Shown piece by piece: positions 1 through 12,300 of a DNA stretch of 53,009 bases; the stretch's first letter is position 1, and each line of letters begins with the position of its first letter. The notes under the pieces were generated by a model. It worked only from the letters and a program-made list of their open reading frames with translations, was not told the origin of the DNA and did not search any database. Source of the DNA: Entamoeba histolytica HM-1:IMSS (Eukaryota; Evosea; Mastigamoebida; Endamoebidae); NCBI RefSeq assembly GCF_000208925.1, contig NW_001914883.1:63720-116728 (forward strand), read 5' to 3'. The position numbers and the translations under genes were made by a program.

Positions 1-625
1 CCAACTGATATGAAAAGTTGATGCTTCATTAATTTATGAAGGTGGTAGTTTATTCTTACAATTAGAAATTACAAATAATAGTCCATTAACAATGACTAAT
101 TTCCAAATGCAATTTAATAAAAATGTTTTTGGATTAGTTCCTGGTCAATTAAATATTGATGCCATTCCTCCAAATAAACGTTGGGGTGCTTTACTTCCAG
201 TTGGACTTATTCCTCCTGAAATTACAACTCCTGTTTCTTCTCGTTTAGAAGTTGCTATTGCTAATTCTACACAACAAATTTATTTCTATGTTCTTGAAAT
301 GCCAATTGGTTTATTAATGAAAGAACAGTCTCAAGTTGATATTGCTAATTGTGCTAATTTATGGAACTCTCTTCCAAATACTATGTCTAAAGAATATAAA
401 GGATCTGGACTTGAACTTAAACTTCAAAAATTATCTACTTTCATTTTAGTTGCAACAAAAAAGGCTAATGACAAAGAACTATTAATGTACACAATTAAAT
501 TCCTTAACGACATCGACGTTATGGTTGAAATTACTTCTACTTCTAAAGGATATAAAATCCTTGCTAAATGCATCGACAAACAATATTTATCCTTTATTTT
601 CAAATTCTTTGATGGACTTTTTTAA
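1..625 (+). CDS. Beta-adaptin (AP complex large subunit), C-terminal appendage; 5' end outside window
   Basis: This is the 3' end of a clathrin adaptor beta-subunit gene. Such subunits bind clathrin and accessory proteins through a C-terminal ear on Golgi, endosomal or plasma membranes. The readable frame runs from base 14 to the stop at 623-625. It shows the ear signature MQFNKNVFGLVPG, followed by a beta-rich stretch (EVAIANSTQQIYFYVLEMP) and a platform subdomain ending FFDGLF, as in other beta-adaptins. Upstream the frame is closed by TGA at 11-13. Frame 1 reads P-T-D-M-K up to an A run at 13-16, so a one-base length change there would join the two. The AG at 16-17 could instead be a 3' splice site, though Entamoeba prefers TAG. 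The ear identity is firm. Which AP complex it belongs to cannot be told. Confidence 0.8.
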
Positions 626-944
626 TTAATTGAAACGTTAAGAAAATAAGTTGTATAATTATGGTTTAGATAAATAGATTAATGGGGAGTAATGAATAAC
701 TAATACTAATACCTTCTTTTTTTAAATAAGATTTATTAAGTGAGGTTTTAAATTAATGTTAGAAGGAAATTAAAATGGTTATCTTATTGTTGCTTTTTTT
801 TTGGTATATTTTATAATAGAACATTCTTTTTGGTCGTTAAAATAACCGTAAATTTCAAAACCTGTTTTTCTATTTTTAATAAAATGAAAATCATCTTCTA
901 TTGAGTCTATAATTAAACTCTTTTCCAAACTTTTAAATCGTATA
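626..944. other. Intergenic, adaptin 3' flank to expansin-like 5' flank
   Basis: This AT-rich stretch has no ORF I can support. The sequence just before the downstream ATG (CTTTTAAATCG at about 930-940) loosely resembles the Entamoeba TATA-like element but lies too close to the ATG to call. I see no RNA gene or repeat. Confidence 0.5.
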
Positions 945-2523
945 ATGTCTTTCTTTGTATTCTTTACATTAATATGTATTGTTCTCTCTTTAGAACAATC
1001 TTCTTGTATTGTTTGTTGACTTAGAAAGAGTTTTACATTAAATTAATTGTTAATAGGATGGTGCACTAATTGGCAATATGAATAACATTGGGAAACAAGG
1101 TGATTTAACAATGAGCTATTCAATTACTTTTAACTGCTTTAATTCAATGAAGAAACCTGCTGAATATTCTATAGCGGCTTCAATTAATTCTCTTTGTTAT
1201 ATTCATGAAAAAATGCAATGGAGTCATAAAGGAAAACATAATATTTCAAAATGTGGTGCATGTATGACGTTAATTGGACCTTCAAACACACCATTTCAAT
1301 GTACTGTTGCTGGTTTTTTTAGTATGACTTCAGAGATTGTTGATGATGATATATTTGAGAATGTGATTCTTTTAGACGAAAATTTTTATTTTAAGATAGG
1401 AAATAGATTTAATTCTTCTGCTGATCTATTTGTTCAAGTTACAGCATATAGTGGGGATTGTAATTATCATCAATTTGCATCACTCTATCTTCTACCTAGT
1501 AAGGAAGAAACTACTAAGTTTATGGTTTTAAACTCTAATAGAGTTATTGAAAAAGTTATTGTTGGTAGTCATGATTATTATCAACAAGATGATCACACGT
1601 TTGAAGTACCTTATATTAGTGTAGGAGAGTCAATTAGTCTTGTAGCTTTGAGTGGTGAGTTAATCAATGCAGTTCGGCATGAGACAACATCTCCTGTTAT
1701 TCAAGCAGAAACTAAATTTAGTTCACGGATTTATTCAGGGTGTAATTATTCTCCAAATAGACAAGTGTTTCTCAATGGTACAATTCAAGGAAGAAATCCA
1801 TATATTGCTTGGGATTTCTTTCAATTAAATTCTGATTTATCAGTAGTTGTTATAAATGCTACAGCAGATGGAGTTATATTTAATGCTACTCATGAACGTA
1901 CAACAATAGTACTTCATTATCCAACATCAATTCAAATGAATCAACATTTTAGTGAAATTTATTTAACACTAGAATATAAAGGAATCCAAAATTTTTTGAT
2001 GACAAATATTGCATTAAACAATAGAAGAGATACTCTTAAACATCAAGACTCCACGTATATAGAAGAAAATGTAACAACTATAATATATAAAGAAAATGAC
2101 CATACCTTGAGGTTAAGATGTCTTTTTAATAGGTCTATTAAAACATATGGTTTGTTATTTTTTATTTAACTCATTTTTAACTAAAACAAAAGTAACATTG
2201 AAGCAAACATTATTTCATTCTCATTCATTACTGACATTGGAACTCAATTTATACTAAAAAATGCTACACTTAAACACAGGATTGATTTTATTCAACCATC
2301 TTGTAATTTTTCTTCAACAGATTGTTCATTTACTGAGTGTACAACAAACAATTCTTCATTATTTGAAGAGGGATGTGTGCCTGAATGTGGTAGTTGTAGA
2401 AGTGGTTATAAATGTTCTTCAGTAGGTAAATGCGAGTTAGAACAAAACCAAAACACTAGAAACTGTTCTTTTTTGGCTAGGGTTGTACTTTTGTGTTTAG
2501 TTATAGTGACGATAATAGTTTAA
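945..2523 (+). CDS. Expansin-like (DPBB) surface protein, membrane anchored; three exons 945-1010, 1057-2149, 2204-2523
   Basis: Exon 1 encodes a 22-aa signal peptide, MSFFVFFTLICIVLSLEQSS, ending in CI. A 46-nt intron (1011-1056, GTTTGTT...TAATAG) joins it in phase 0 to the long exon. The core carries CGACMTLIGPSNTPFQCTV followed by ILLDENFYFKIGN. This matches the Cys-rich and LDLS..AF..IGN blocks of expansin or RlpA-type double-psi beta barrels. Bacterial and plant expansins loosen cellulose networks without hydrolysis. A second beta-rich region may correspond to the expansin carbohydrate-binding module. A 54-nt intron at 2150-2203 would remove two in-frame stops and add a Cys-rich EGF-like segment plus a final hydrophobic helix (LARVVLLCLVIVTIIV) with no tail, so either a membrane anchor or a GPI signal. 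Without that splice the protein would end at 2169. The fold call is moderate; the exon structure is well supported. Confidence 0.68.
1011..1056 (+). other. Intron 1 of expansin-like gene (46 nt)
   Basis: The intron begins GTTTGTTGAC and ends TTAATAG. It is phase 0 and links a signal-peptide exon to the main exon in the same register. Confidence 0.8.
2150..2203 (+). other. Intron 2 of expansin-like gene (54 nt)
   Basis: It begins GTTTGTTATT and ends TTGAAG. Removal keeps the frame and eliminates the stops at 2167 and 2182. The AAG 3' end is less usual than TAG in this genome, so this one is less certain. Confidence 0.6.
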
Positions 2524-2977
2524 CAACTGTGTCATCATTTTATTGATATTGCTCTTTTATTAATTCTAATTTTTTTAAATTAAATAAGGTATAAGTAATA
2601 ACATTAAGCTGTTTTTAAATTATTAAATATCTTAGAAAATCATATTTATTCTTTATCACTTATTAATCTTTTTTTCCTTGGTTGAGGGGTATTTTCCTCC
2701 TTATTTTTGTTTTGTAAAACGTTTTTATTTTTTGTTGCTCTTTGACTTTTCTTAATTTTTTAAGAACTTTTTGGAAGATTATTGATATTGTTTTCCTATT
2801 TTTGTTTATTCGATTTTCATTTATTCTTTCAAGTCTTTTTATATTTTATCATTTTCATTCATTTTCAACACATAGTCGTACCAATTTGATGTATTAATGA
2901 GTTATTGAAGTTATTTTTCATTTTTTTACTTCAAGAAAGAAAAAAGGTCAATTAATAGATATATCCATTATTGGATT
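2524..2977. other. Gene-free stretch between the expansin-like gene and the LINE 3' end
   Basis: This stretch is T-rich and has no supportable ORF. It probably contains the 3' flank of the expansin-like gene and the non-coding 3' end of the minus-strand LINE. I could not define the LINE boundary. Confidence 0.45.
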
Positions 2978-5537
2978 TTATGAATATTGAGAAGTGTTTA
3001 TTTCAGTTTCTTCATTATGCTCTATTGGTGTAATAGAGTTCATTTCTAACATGCTTGCATTAGATTGTTCTTCTTCTAATGTGATGCAAGAATTGAATGT
3101 GTAAAACATTAAGTCTTTCATATTTTTTATAATTATTGTTCGTATGATTTTGGAAAAGTCTATGTGTAATTTCAGTGCTTTTAACCTTCTTACTGACTCT
3201 TTGTGTATTAATCCATTTATTGATAATATTACAGGTATTATTTCTACATATATTAATTCTCTATTATTTCTTAATTTCTCTTGTAATTCTTTGTATTTAT
3301 TTATTTTGTGAATGTAATTTAATTCTATATTCATATCTTGACATATAGCAACATCTATAATATATCATTTCTTTTCTGTAATATTTTGATATTATATATC
3401 TTATCTTCTAGCATGGAAAGAATTGTCATTAACCAATATATCTTTATTGTAAGTTATTACCATTTTATCATTATTAATACATTTAGGAGGATTATTAAAA
3501 TCAATTGCATCAAATTCATTAAAATGTGTAATTAATAAATGTTTATATATTTGTTTACATACATAATCATGTTTTAATATTTGATTCTTTTTCATTACAG
3601 GACATCCTAACAAGATATGATTAATAGATGCAATAGTGTTAGGACAATGTTTACAATATTTTAAATCATCACTTTTGGAGTATTTTTGATTTAATACTTC
3701 CTGTCATAGTTACTCCTTCTTGCATCTTTACTATTTGGAGGAATGCATTTCTTTTTATATTTAATGACCTCCAAGTGGCTACTGTTAATTTCTTATCATT
3801 AAAAGTGCCATTTGCACATCTTATATATTCACCACATTTCTTTTCTTTCCATTCATTTAAATATCTATCATTTAATTCATTACTTACCCATTCAATTACT
3901 TCCTTTACATTGTGCTTTCTTTCATTTAATTCTATTATATTCATTGATTCATTAAAATTAATCTTCTTACCAAATACTTTCTTCATTCTTTTAATTATTC
4001 AATTTGGATTTTCTTTTATTGTTTCTATCATTTCTCCTATTTCTGTGTTTAATAATTATATTTTAAATATATTCTTATTAATTCTTTAGCACATTCATCT
4101 CTTGCTGACATTAATCCTATTCCAAGTTCATTTATTTTAACATATAATCTACTTTTTGGGATATTTCTACCGTATAATTGGAGTTGTATCAATGAATTTC
4201 TTATTTGTTTATCTATCTTCTCCAATTCTCCTAGTTTCCATGTGACAATACTAAATCCATATCTAAATTTGGAGATTATATCACTATTAATCTTTCTTAT
4301 TGTATTGAGGCTGCTATATTTCATAGTATTTAATGATGATAAAATAGAAGACACATCATTTAATATTATTGTACAATATTTATTGATGTTTATTTTATCT
4401 TATATTTCAATACCAAGATATTTATAAGGATTGTCATTAGTTACTCTTGGTAGTTCAGCTAATTCTCCATTTATTTGACTATTAATATTAGTCATTATCC
4501 CACTCTTTTCTACATTAATTTTTAATCCTATTGCATTAAATATTTCTTTAGTTAATTTGTTGGCTTTTTCCATTTCATCGAGACTATTAGTCATTATCTT
4601 TAAATCGTCCATATATAATATGTGGTTTAACTTGACTTATTTTTCTTCTTCATTCATTTTAATATTTAATTTGCTTATTTGTTTATCTAATTGTTTAGAT
4701 AATATATCAATAGATAATACAAATAAAAGTGGAGATAAACTTATCACCTTGTATTATTCCTTTTTCTACATTAATAATACTATCACTTTCTTGATTATAA
4801 TACAAATTAAGTTGTGTATTATTTAATATATATAATATATTATTAATTACTACTAGTGGGATATTAAAATATATTAAGCATTGTTTAATCCATTGGTGGT
4901 TAATACTATCATATGCTTTGGATATGTTATAATATGTTTCTACCCACTTCCATTTATTATTTATTAATAATTGAATGATTATAGTGTTATATAATAATCC
5001 TTCTTTTGATGCATATGTGTATTTCTTACATCCAATTTGATTTAATGAAAGTTGTTTTTCAATTGGATTTAACATCAATTGATTTTCTATTTTCATTTTT
5101 AATATTGATGTATACACTTTTAACAGACAATTTAGGCAGGTTATTGGTCTGTAATTCTGTGGGTCTAATTTATCTCATTTCTTATATACTAATATTGTTC
5201 TTCCTTGAATGAAATGAAGAGGTATTTCATTAGGATTGCTTAACCATTCATTAAATAATTTTAATAAGTATTTCTTTGGTTGTTCTAAATATTTAATCCA
5301 AAATCCTTGTATTTTATCAACTCCCGGTGCCTTCCAGTTAGCAGTAAATTTAATAGCACAATCTAATTCATTGGGAGTGATTATAGACATTCTATCATTA
5401 ATTCTATTTTCAATTAATACTTCGTATAAATTAATATTCAGGAAGTCTATATTGGTGTTAGTTTCATAGATTCCTTTCCAGAAATTAATAGTGGAGATAT
5501 TAAAATATTTGTAAATAAAAAGAGTAAAAAAATACAA
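2978..5537 (-). mobile_element. Degenerate, 5'-truncated non-LTR retrotransposon (R2/R4-type LINE, RT plus restriction-like endonuclease)
   Basis: Read on the minus strand, fragments line up as one LINE ORF2. First come WKAPGVDKIQGFWIKYL, NYRPITCL (5145-5120) and the RT motif A equivalent (ISKAYDSI). Motif B GIIQGDK follows, then after a frameshift near 4740 LSPLLFVLSIDIL and the catalytic YMDDLK at about 4620-4600. Further on is a CX2CX8HX4C zinc motif (YCKHC...HILLGC, about 3655-3600). A restriction-like endonuclease remnant follows, with IIDVAIC and the tail KYKELQEKL...EIIPVILSINGLIHKE. There is a frameshift and at least six in-frame stops (for example after YKK near 5165 and three near 3400-3350), so it is dead. 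The N-terminal domain and 5' UTR are missing, as expected from incomplete target-primed reverse transcription. It ends about 90 bp from the 3' end of the next gene. Confidence 0.88.
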
Positions 5538-5626
5538 AAAAAAAATAACTCATTGAAGTGATTGGTAGAATATAATTTGAATCAGTTAAAATTAATTTAA
5601 TTTTAATTGAACATATACACTTTGTT

Positions 5627-6010
5627 TTATTCAATTGAATCAAACAGATCTTCTTCTTGAAAGTGTTTATTGAAAAAGTTACTAAAACCACCTGCTAGTA
5701 TCACTATAGAGACGTTGGATGTTGAAAAATATTTTGAAGTAATAAATGCCTCTTTTAATGCTCGAGCACATTTTGGTCCACGTTGTTGTGACCTCATGCA
5801 GTGAACAACTATGTAATTATAATTATGATATTTCTCAAGAATTTGAGGAATTTTCTTCATCAATTCAGTTACTCTGTAGTTGATTGCTCCGTGAATTACA
5901 CAAGTTCCAACATCACTTGAACGAACATCGAATATTTGTAGTTTAATTTTCTCATCCTTCATGAGTTGGATTAATTGTTCATCATTGATATAATCTACTT
6001 CAATATCCAT
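5627..6010 (-). CDS. Cdc25/ACR2-like rhodanese-fold phosphatase
   Basis: This 127-aa single-domain protein has the Cdc25/rhodanese layout. The entry motif is IFDVRSSD (residues 27-33) followed by HGAINY. The active-site loop is HCMRSQQRG, giving a CX5R signature with Cys71 and Arg77. The C-terminal motif is GGFSNFF. Family members of this size act as dual-specificity or tyrosine phosphatases or as arsenate reductases, using the loop Cys as nucleophile and the Arg to hold the oxyanion. The loop keeps both residues, so activity is plausible. The sequence cannot decide between phosphatase and arsenate reductase. There is no signal peptide, so it is probably cytosolic or nuclear. It lies intact between a dead LINE and a dead kinase gene. 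Confidence 0.8.
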   Translation of the reverse strand: MDIEVDYINDEQLIQLMKDEKIKLQIFDVRSSDVGTCVIHGAINYRVTELMKKIPQILEKYHNYNYIVVHCMRSQQRGPKCARALKEAFITSKYFSTSNVSIVILAGGFSNFFNKHFQEEDLFDSIE

Positions 6011-6145
6011 AATTTAGTATTTTTTTTAGTTTTAGATTGTTTTTTTTAAATAAACAAAATGAAAAGTCTTTACTAAGGATATTCATACTAAACAAATTCA
6101 TTTAAGGAGTTGGGTCATTTTTATACTTAAAAGATAGCCATAGCT

Positions 6146-9091
6146 TTATAGTGTAATTTCTTCGTCAATACCAATTCTTTTAAATCCATCACAACCTGAT
6201 TGAGTTGTGTGTCTTTTATTTGGGTCATCGTTCCAACACTCACTCATTAATTTGAAATACTCATCACTCATTCTTTCTGGTTGATCAACTTTTCTCCATC
6301 CGTAACAAGTTTTAGTATTATTCATTGATGATTAAACCTTGGTTATTCAAGCAAAATGCAAATTTTTCAAGAAATATTTAATACATTACTATAGCAAATG
6401 AATATATATATCACATATATGAATATAGTATATTTCTCATTACCTCTGACTTCATATATGCAAAAGTTCAAGTACCTTGACTTAACTTTTTCTGTATTGT
6501 CTTGTATAAGAGTTACTCAAGTACTAGAATCAACTCAATTAATTTATCACAAGTTTTATTCACTGAATTTATTGAAAAAAATGAATATATTTTAACTTTT
6601 GACAACCTTATGTAAATATTAGTCTTTGTATAAATAAAAACAAATGAAAAGGTGTTGACATGAAATACTTTAACATTAAATGAATAGTTAATTTCATTAT
6701 TGTTGCTCAACAACCGACTTAAATAACCAAATTCAGTATATTCTATTACAATAGAGTTTTTATCAACTAAATAAACTCTTCAGATAAAAACTACAATACA
6801 CTGACTTCTAAATTGAGTCATCCCTTAGAGTTTATGTTCAAATTCTTTTATTTTGTTGTTCAGTAACACTTTTAGCTTTCATTCTCTAAATAGCAAAATT
6901 TCTACCTCTTCATTTTCATAGGGAAATAAAACTAAAAGTCCTTCTGAAACTATCAGTAGTTTGGGTGTTAAAACATTACCATTAAGTTTTAATAAATGTC
7001 ATATTCAAATTTAATGACAATTTTTCAGTACTTTCTTCATCACTTTGAATAACCTTCAATGATATTTCATCACAATGTTATGATACACATTTGACATTGA
7101 AATCAAAATAATATTAATTCCACTACAAATTTCAAAAAAAACATCTTCTTTTTGTTCAATACCCAACAAATATTTATCTAAACTATAAGATTCATGAAAA
7201 GTGTATATTTTCTTAGAATTGTTCTAATGCTTGAGACTATCTAATTTATTTATTTCAATTATTGATTCATCACTGACAAACTTACTTGTTTTACTGCTAA
7301 ATTCTAAGAAAAATTCACTAGCATTTAATGGAGATTCTTTAATTATTAACCTCAACAAATTTTAAAGAAACTTTATTTGTGATATCATATGTAGTACATG
7401 AAGTTTTTTTATTGTTTTTTCTTAAATATAAAAATTACAATAACATACTACCAATAATAATAACTCCAGTAATAACTCTAACAATAGTTTTTAAACAATC
7501 TCCATTCTTAACTCCAAAGGTATTTGAACATTCAAATACATTGATCAAAATTACTTTTGATACAATGTGAAATCTATTACATAAAATATATTCTCCATTT
7601 GAAACATATACATAATTACGATTCCATGAATTACAATGACATTTTCCAATATTAATAATAAACGCATGGTTTAAACAATTTTCATTATATTGTGTCAAAT
7701 TATAATCTGACTTTCCAATTATATAAAAATAAGTCATATTAATCTCTTCTACACTCATGCATATCATTGTACTGTTACCTTCTTCTTTCTTTAAATTTCA
7801 ATCACTAAGCACAAATAACACAATAATATTCATTCGTACAAGTAGAACATGTCTCATTATATTTCAAACAAACAGAGGCATGCTCCTCTTCATTTGAAGA
7901 AAAACAGTTAGGAGAATTACATATTAAACAATATCCAAAAGAAGTATATTCACATAGAGTATAACTTAATTCAACAAACTCATATATCCTCTATCATTCA
8001 TTATCAGTTAGTAGATATTTTACAACATATCTGTTAATACCAGAGCTACAATAATTTCTTTTGCTTTCACATTATTGATAAATAGATTCATTCTCAATTA
8101 AGTAATATCCAAATTCATTATTTTTTGCATTTGCTGATGACTTGCATTTCAAACGATGAAATACTTAATTAGCTTCACAACTAACTTCTTTCAAAACACA
8201 GTTTCGATGTTGAATCTAGTTTGAAATTAAATAAAAAATTGAAGCTGTAATATACTCATGACAAGAATTATCCTAAGGAAAACATTTCCAATATTCCATC
8301 ATATAACATGACTTTCTTATGACAAACAACTTTTTATTAAACTTGTTTCTTTACAGTGTTCAAATTGTTAACAATATATTCTAATTCATTTTAACTATTC
8401 ATTGTAAAAATATAACCATCATCGCAGACTGAACATTTTCTTTATGCGTATATTATAGAATAAACTAGACAAACCAGAAAATTATAACCACATTCTCCAC
8501 AAATCTCATCTTTGAGTTGATAATCATATTCATAATGAATTCAATAACCACCAAATAAATCATGTGTAAAATCCGTATCATTGTAGATAATGCTCAACTG
8601 AAATAGAAAGGCTTGTACAACTTACTTTTCAAGTAAGTTTTATTGAATCATTAATAAAACATTGTATCAGCAACACTTTCATTATAATTACTTTGACAAA
8701 GAACATATCATCTCGATAATAAGCTAAAATACTGACTATCATGACATATCCCACCACCGTCACATTCCTCACAAATTATTTGGTCATTTATAATCGAACA
8801 CTATTCACATCTAACATCTGATTGACTATAAATGATATATGTGTTGTTTGCTATATTCGATATATATTCCTCATTACATTCAATAAAAAGAATTCCACTA
8901 TAATACTTACAACTATCTACAAGTGAAATAAGCTTACATAAAATTACTGAGGTATTAGCATTAACATCATCTATTTTATGAATGTAATACATAGAATAAT
9001 ATTTATTACACACTATATCAGTAGTCTCAGCTTCGCAAAAACCAATAGTAAAATAATTCTAAAACAATTCAAAGAGAAGTAATAAACTCAT
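6146..9091 (-). pseudogene. Transmembrane kinase (TMK-type) pseudogene
   Basis: Read on the minus strand, remnants keep the order of an Entamoeba receptor-like kinase. An ATG at 9091 opens MSLLLLFELF, a signal-peptide-like start already followed by TAG. A Cys-rich ectodomain comes next with CXXC blocks (ICEECDGGGICHD near 8740, EICGECGYN near 8520, YCLICNSPNC and CSTCTNEYYC near 7930-7830). A membrane segment lies near 7490-7440 (VRVITGVIIIGSMLL). A kinase N-lobe remnant EFEHKL...FRSQCIVVFI and IVIEYTEFGY lies near 6860-6720. The kinase C-lobe end is GWRKVDQPERMSDEYFKLM..CWNDDPNKRH, in a 59-codon ORF at 6325-6146. Most of the catalytic core between about 6720 and 6330 is missing, and many in-frame stops and frameshifts occur. 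The terminal 59-aa ORF could still be expressed, but nothing indicates that it is. Confidence 0.82.
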
Positions 9092-9383
9092 CTTTACAAT
9101 TTATAAACTTTTTAACATAAAAAAACCATAAACAATCTTTGTTTATGACTTTAACAATAATATTTATTAATTCTTTTTAAAAATATACAAACTCCTTTTC
9201 ATCCTTCTTCTAAGTTCTGGTAAAACAGTTGTTAATTACCACTCATTTAATACTTCTATTAATTAGGTAAAGAACGTAAAATAATGTCTCTACCTAATCT
9301 CCATATTACTTCTATAAATAAAAAATTAAAATAAAAAAAAATAGTGTTAAATATAAACAGAATACATCAAACATTGGAAAGCT

Positions 9384-12300
9384 TTATTTTTCAACTTGTT
9401 GTTCTTTGTCCTTTATTATTGGAGGTGTTCTTGGAGAGATTCGTGGTGAAGTTTTTGGAGAAGTTTTTTCGCTTTGAATAGTTTGTGATTTTATACGAGG
9501 AGAAGTGACAGCTAAATCTTTAGATTCGTAAAATTGTCTTATTTGACCAAATTTACTAGAGAAAATTGTCTTTTTATTATCAATATTAATCTCTATTTTA
9601 TGTTCTTGGTGTTTAACACCAGTTTGTTGTTGTGAACTACTACCATTAGAAGAAGGAGTGATTGATTTACTTTCTACTTTTTGGTTAGGAACTTCTAATG
9701 AATTTCTTGAGTCATTGAGAGGAGATATAATTGAAGGTGTTAAGGTAGTAGATGAAGAAACTGAGTTAGGTGTGTTTAATGGAGAATGACATAATTTTGA
9801 AGGAGATAATTGTGTTCGTTGGGGACCAACAGAAAAAATAACAGACCTCATTACTGGAGAACTCTTTTGGAAATCACTAAGATTTGCAAATGTTAGTTGT
9901 GTTTTTGCTTTTAGATTCAAAGAGTCTGTTTTACCAAAACGTCTCTTTTGAACGTGCCTCCTTGGTGTTTCTATTAGTGAACGGGTTGAATCATTTAATA
10001 AATGTGGAATAATTCTTGCATTCTTTTTTGCTATTAGTTCATTTGCTGATGATGCCTCTGAAGAAGCAGCAACCCCTGCATTAATTTGAAGAACAGTAGA
10101 AGTAGGGAGAAAATCAATAGAAGGTAGAGACAATACAAATTCATGTACAACCTCTACTTTTGGTTGTTGATTAATGACATTACTTGAATTTAGAATTAAA
10201 AAAGATAAAATACGTTCTGATAATCCTGGTGTTAAACCATAAAATAATAAAGGAGCAAATCCTTGTGGTAATATATCTTTAGAGAAGGAAAAATGTAATG
10301 ATAATAATTGTATGACTATACTAACAATAGGTCTCATTGTATCTGTTAATTCATCAAATGCTCTTCTTAATAATTCAATACGATCTTCTTTATCTAGGAA
10401 ATCAAATGACACAAAATGTTTTGTATGTTCAATTGGAATCATTGGTTCGTTTAATGATAGTAAATACATAACAAGTAATCCTCCTGCAATAGGACTTCTT
10501 ATAATTCCATGTTCTTCAAAATTTCTTATTTGAGCAACACAATCATCATTCCTTACATCAAAATATCCTTGTTTGGTAAATTCTTCAGAGTTATAGATAA
10601 CTTCAATTAATCTTTCAAATTGTTTTGGAGCTCCAGTGTTAGAACATTCAATATCATGTCGGTCCGTTCCAAACAATCGTTGGTATCGTTGTTTCCTACT
10701 AATTTGACAAATTCTTTTAATAAATCCTCTTGCTGTTGTTAAATCACATTTTAAAGTTAGTGGAGATGTGAATGCTAAAATTAATCTATTGTCAATATAA
10801 TTTTCATCTAACCTAAAAGAAATGGTATTTTTCCAAACGTTTAGTTCTATAGAAAGTAATTCAATTGGATAAATAGCCTTAAAATGTTCTTCGACATAAA
10901 TAATTACCATTACATCAACTACAATAGCTATTGCATTAACATTATCTAAATGAAAAACATATTCATTGTAAAACCGTGCTGATTTAAAGCGAAGTCTATC
11001 ACTTAATAAATCTCCTAATTGACTTTTTAATTCACGAAGAGGTAGTAAATAAATAGTATCTCCATCAATCCATTCTATTTCATCTAATGACAATGACGGG
11101 CACATACAACCTATAACTTTTTCTCCTTTAAGTAAGATAGGATATGATGGTATTACTGTAAATGTTTGAAGAATTGGTTGTAATTGATTTAAAGGAAGGG
11201 TTGGATCTAATGGAATCGTTGTTTTACATACTTCTTTATTATACTCCATTACTAAATTAACATATAACACTTTTTGTAAAGCAGTAACAATTACCTCAGT
11301 CTCTTTTACTGCAATCTTAATTCTTCCAACAGGAGAAGATGGACTCATTGTTTCATTAATACTATTTCCAGTATAAAAAATATATATTTGGCATTTAGAA
11401 ACATCAACACCCATTGCATCCCAGAACATTTGAGAAATTAATACATTTGCGTCTTTAGCTGCAACCACTACTAATTCTTTTCCTGGATAATGTAAAGTTA
11501 GTCGTGTACATCCTGCTGATAATGGAACAATAGATGAAGTTCGTGGTTCAATTTTTAAAGATAAGTCAAATGCTTCTTTATCACTCATAGTTACTTCATA
11601 TCTTGAATCTGAGATTATTGCTGCTTGAATTTCTATATTTTTAATGATTAGTTGAGCATATGTTTGTTGGTGCATAAACATAACTTGTTCTAATATATGT
11701 GCAATTTGTCTGCATTTACCAAAATTAACCATTTCATTTTCTTTAGTTTTATTACCAAAATTAGTAAAAGTAAGATCACTCAATATTAAGCCAATATATG
11801 GTACTGTTGGTTTACCAACTAACTGACGTGATTCTTCTCTTAAAACATTCCAATTTTTATCTGGGCAAGCAATAGGAATTAATTTATTTAATATCTTTTT
11901 ACTCTCTCCACTTATTGAATCAAATGACCTCTTTAAACGATGAATGGAAGATGTATTAAAAAGAAGAAGAATACATAATAGTGTATCAAAATTATGATAT
12001 TCAAAACAATAATCAGCTACACGAACAAGTCTTTCTATAATCGCTGCTCTTTGAGTTGTTTCAGTTTCATTTAGAATCATTCTAGTGAAATGATTTTGAA
12101 GTCCATTAAAAAATGTTTGTGCATAAACAATATTTTGACAACTCTCTTTCTCACCATTTGACCACATTAACATTTCATATAACCTAATTCTTCTAAACAT
12201 ATCTGAAACAATAAGAGTTATTTGACGAGCATATTCTATTGGATGTATTGACTGAAAAATAGTTGGATTTAATGTTCGTCCAATAATTTTATTTAATGAA

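Noticed and set aside
2904..5559. Shared attgaagt at 2904-2911 and 5552-5559 as a LINE target-site duplication
   Set aside because: Only 8 bp in AT-rich DNA and not at defined element ends, so chance is likely.
7379..7570. 63-codon plus-strand ORF
   Set aside because: Antisense to the membrane-segment region of the TMK pseudogene.
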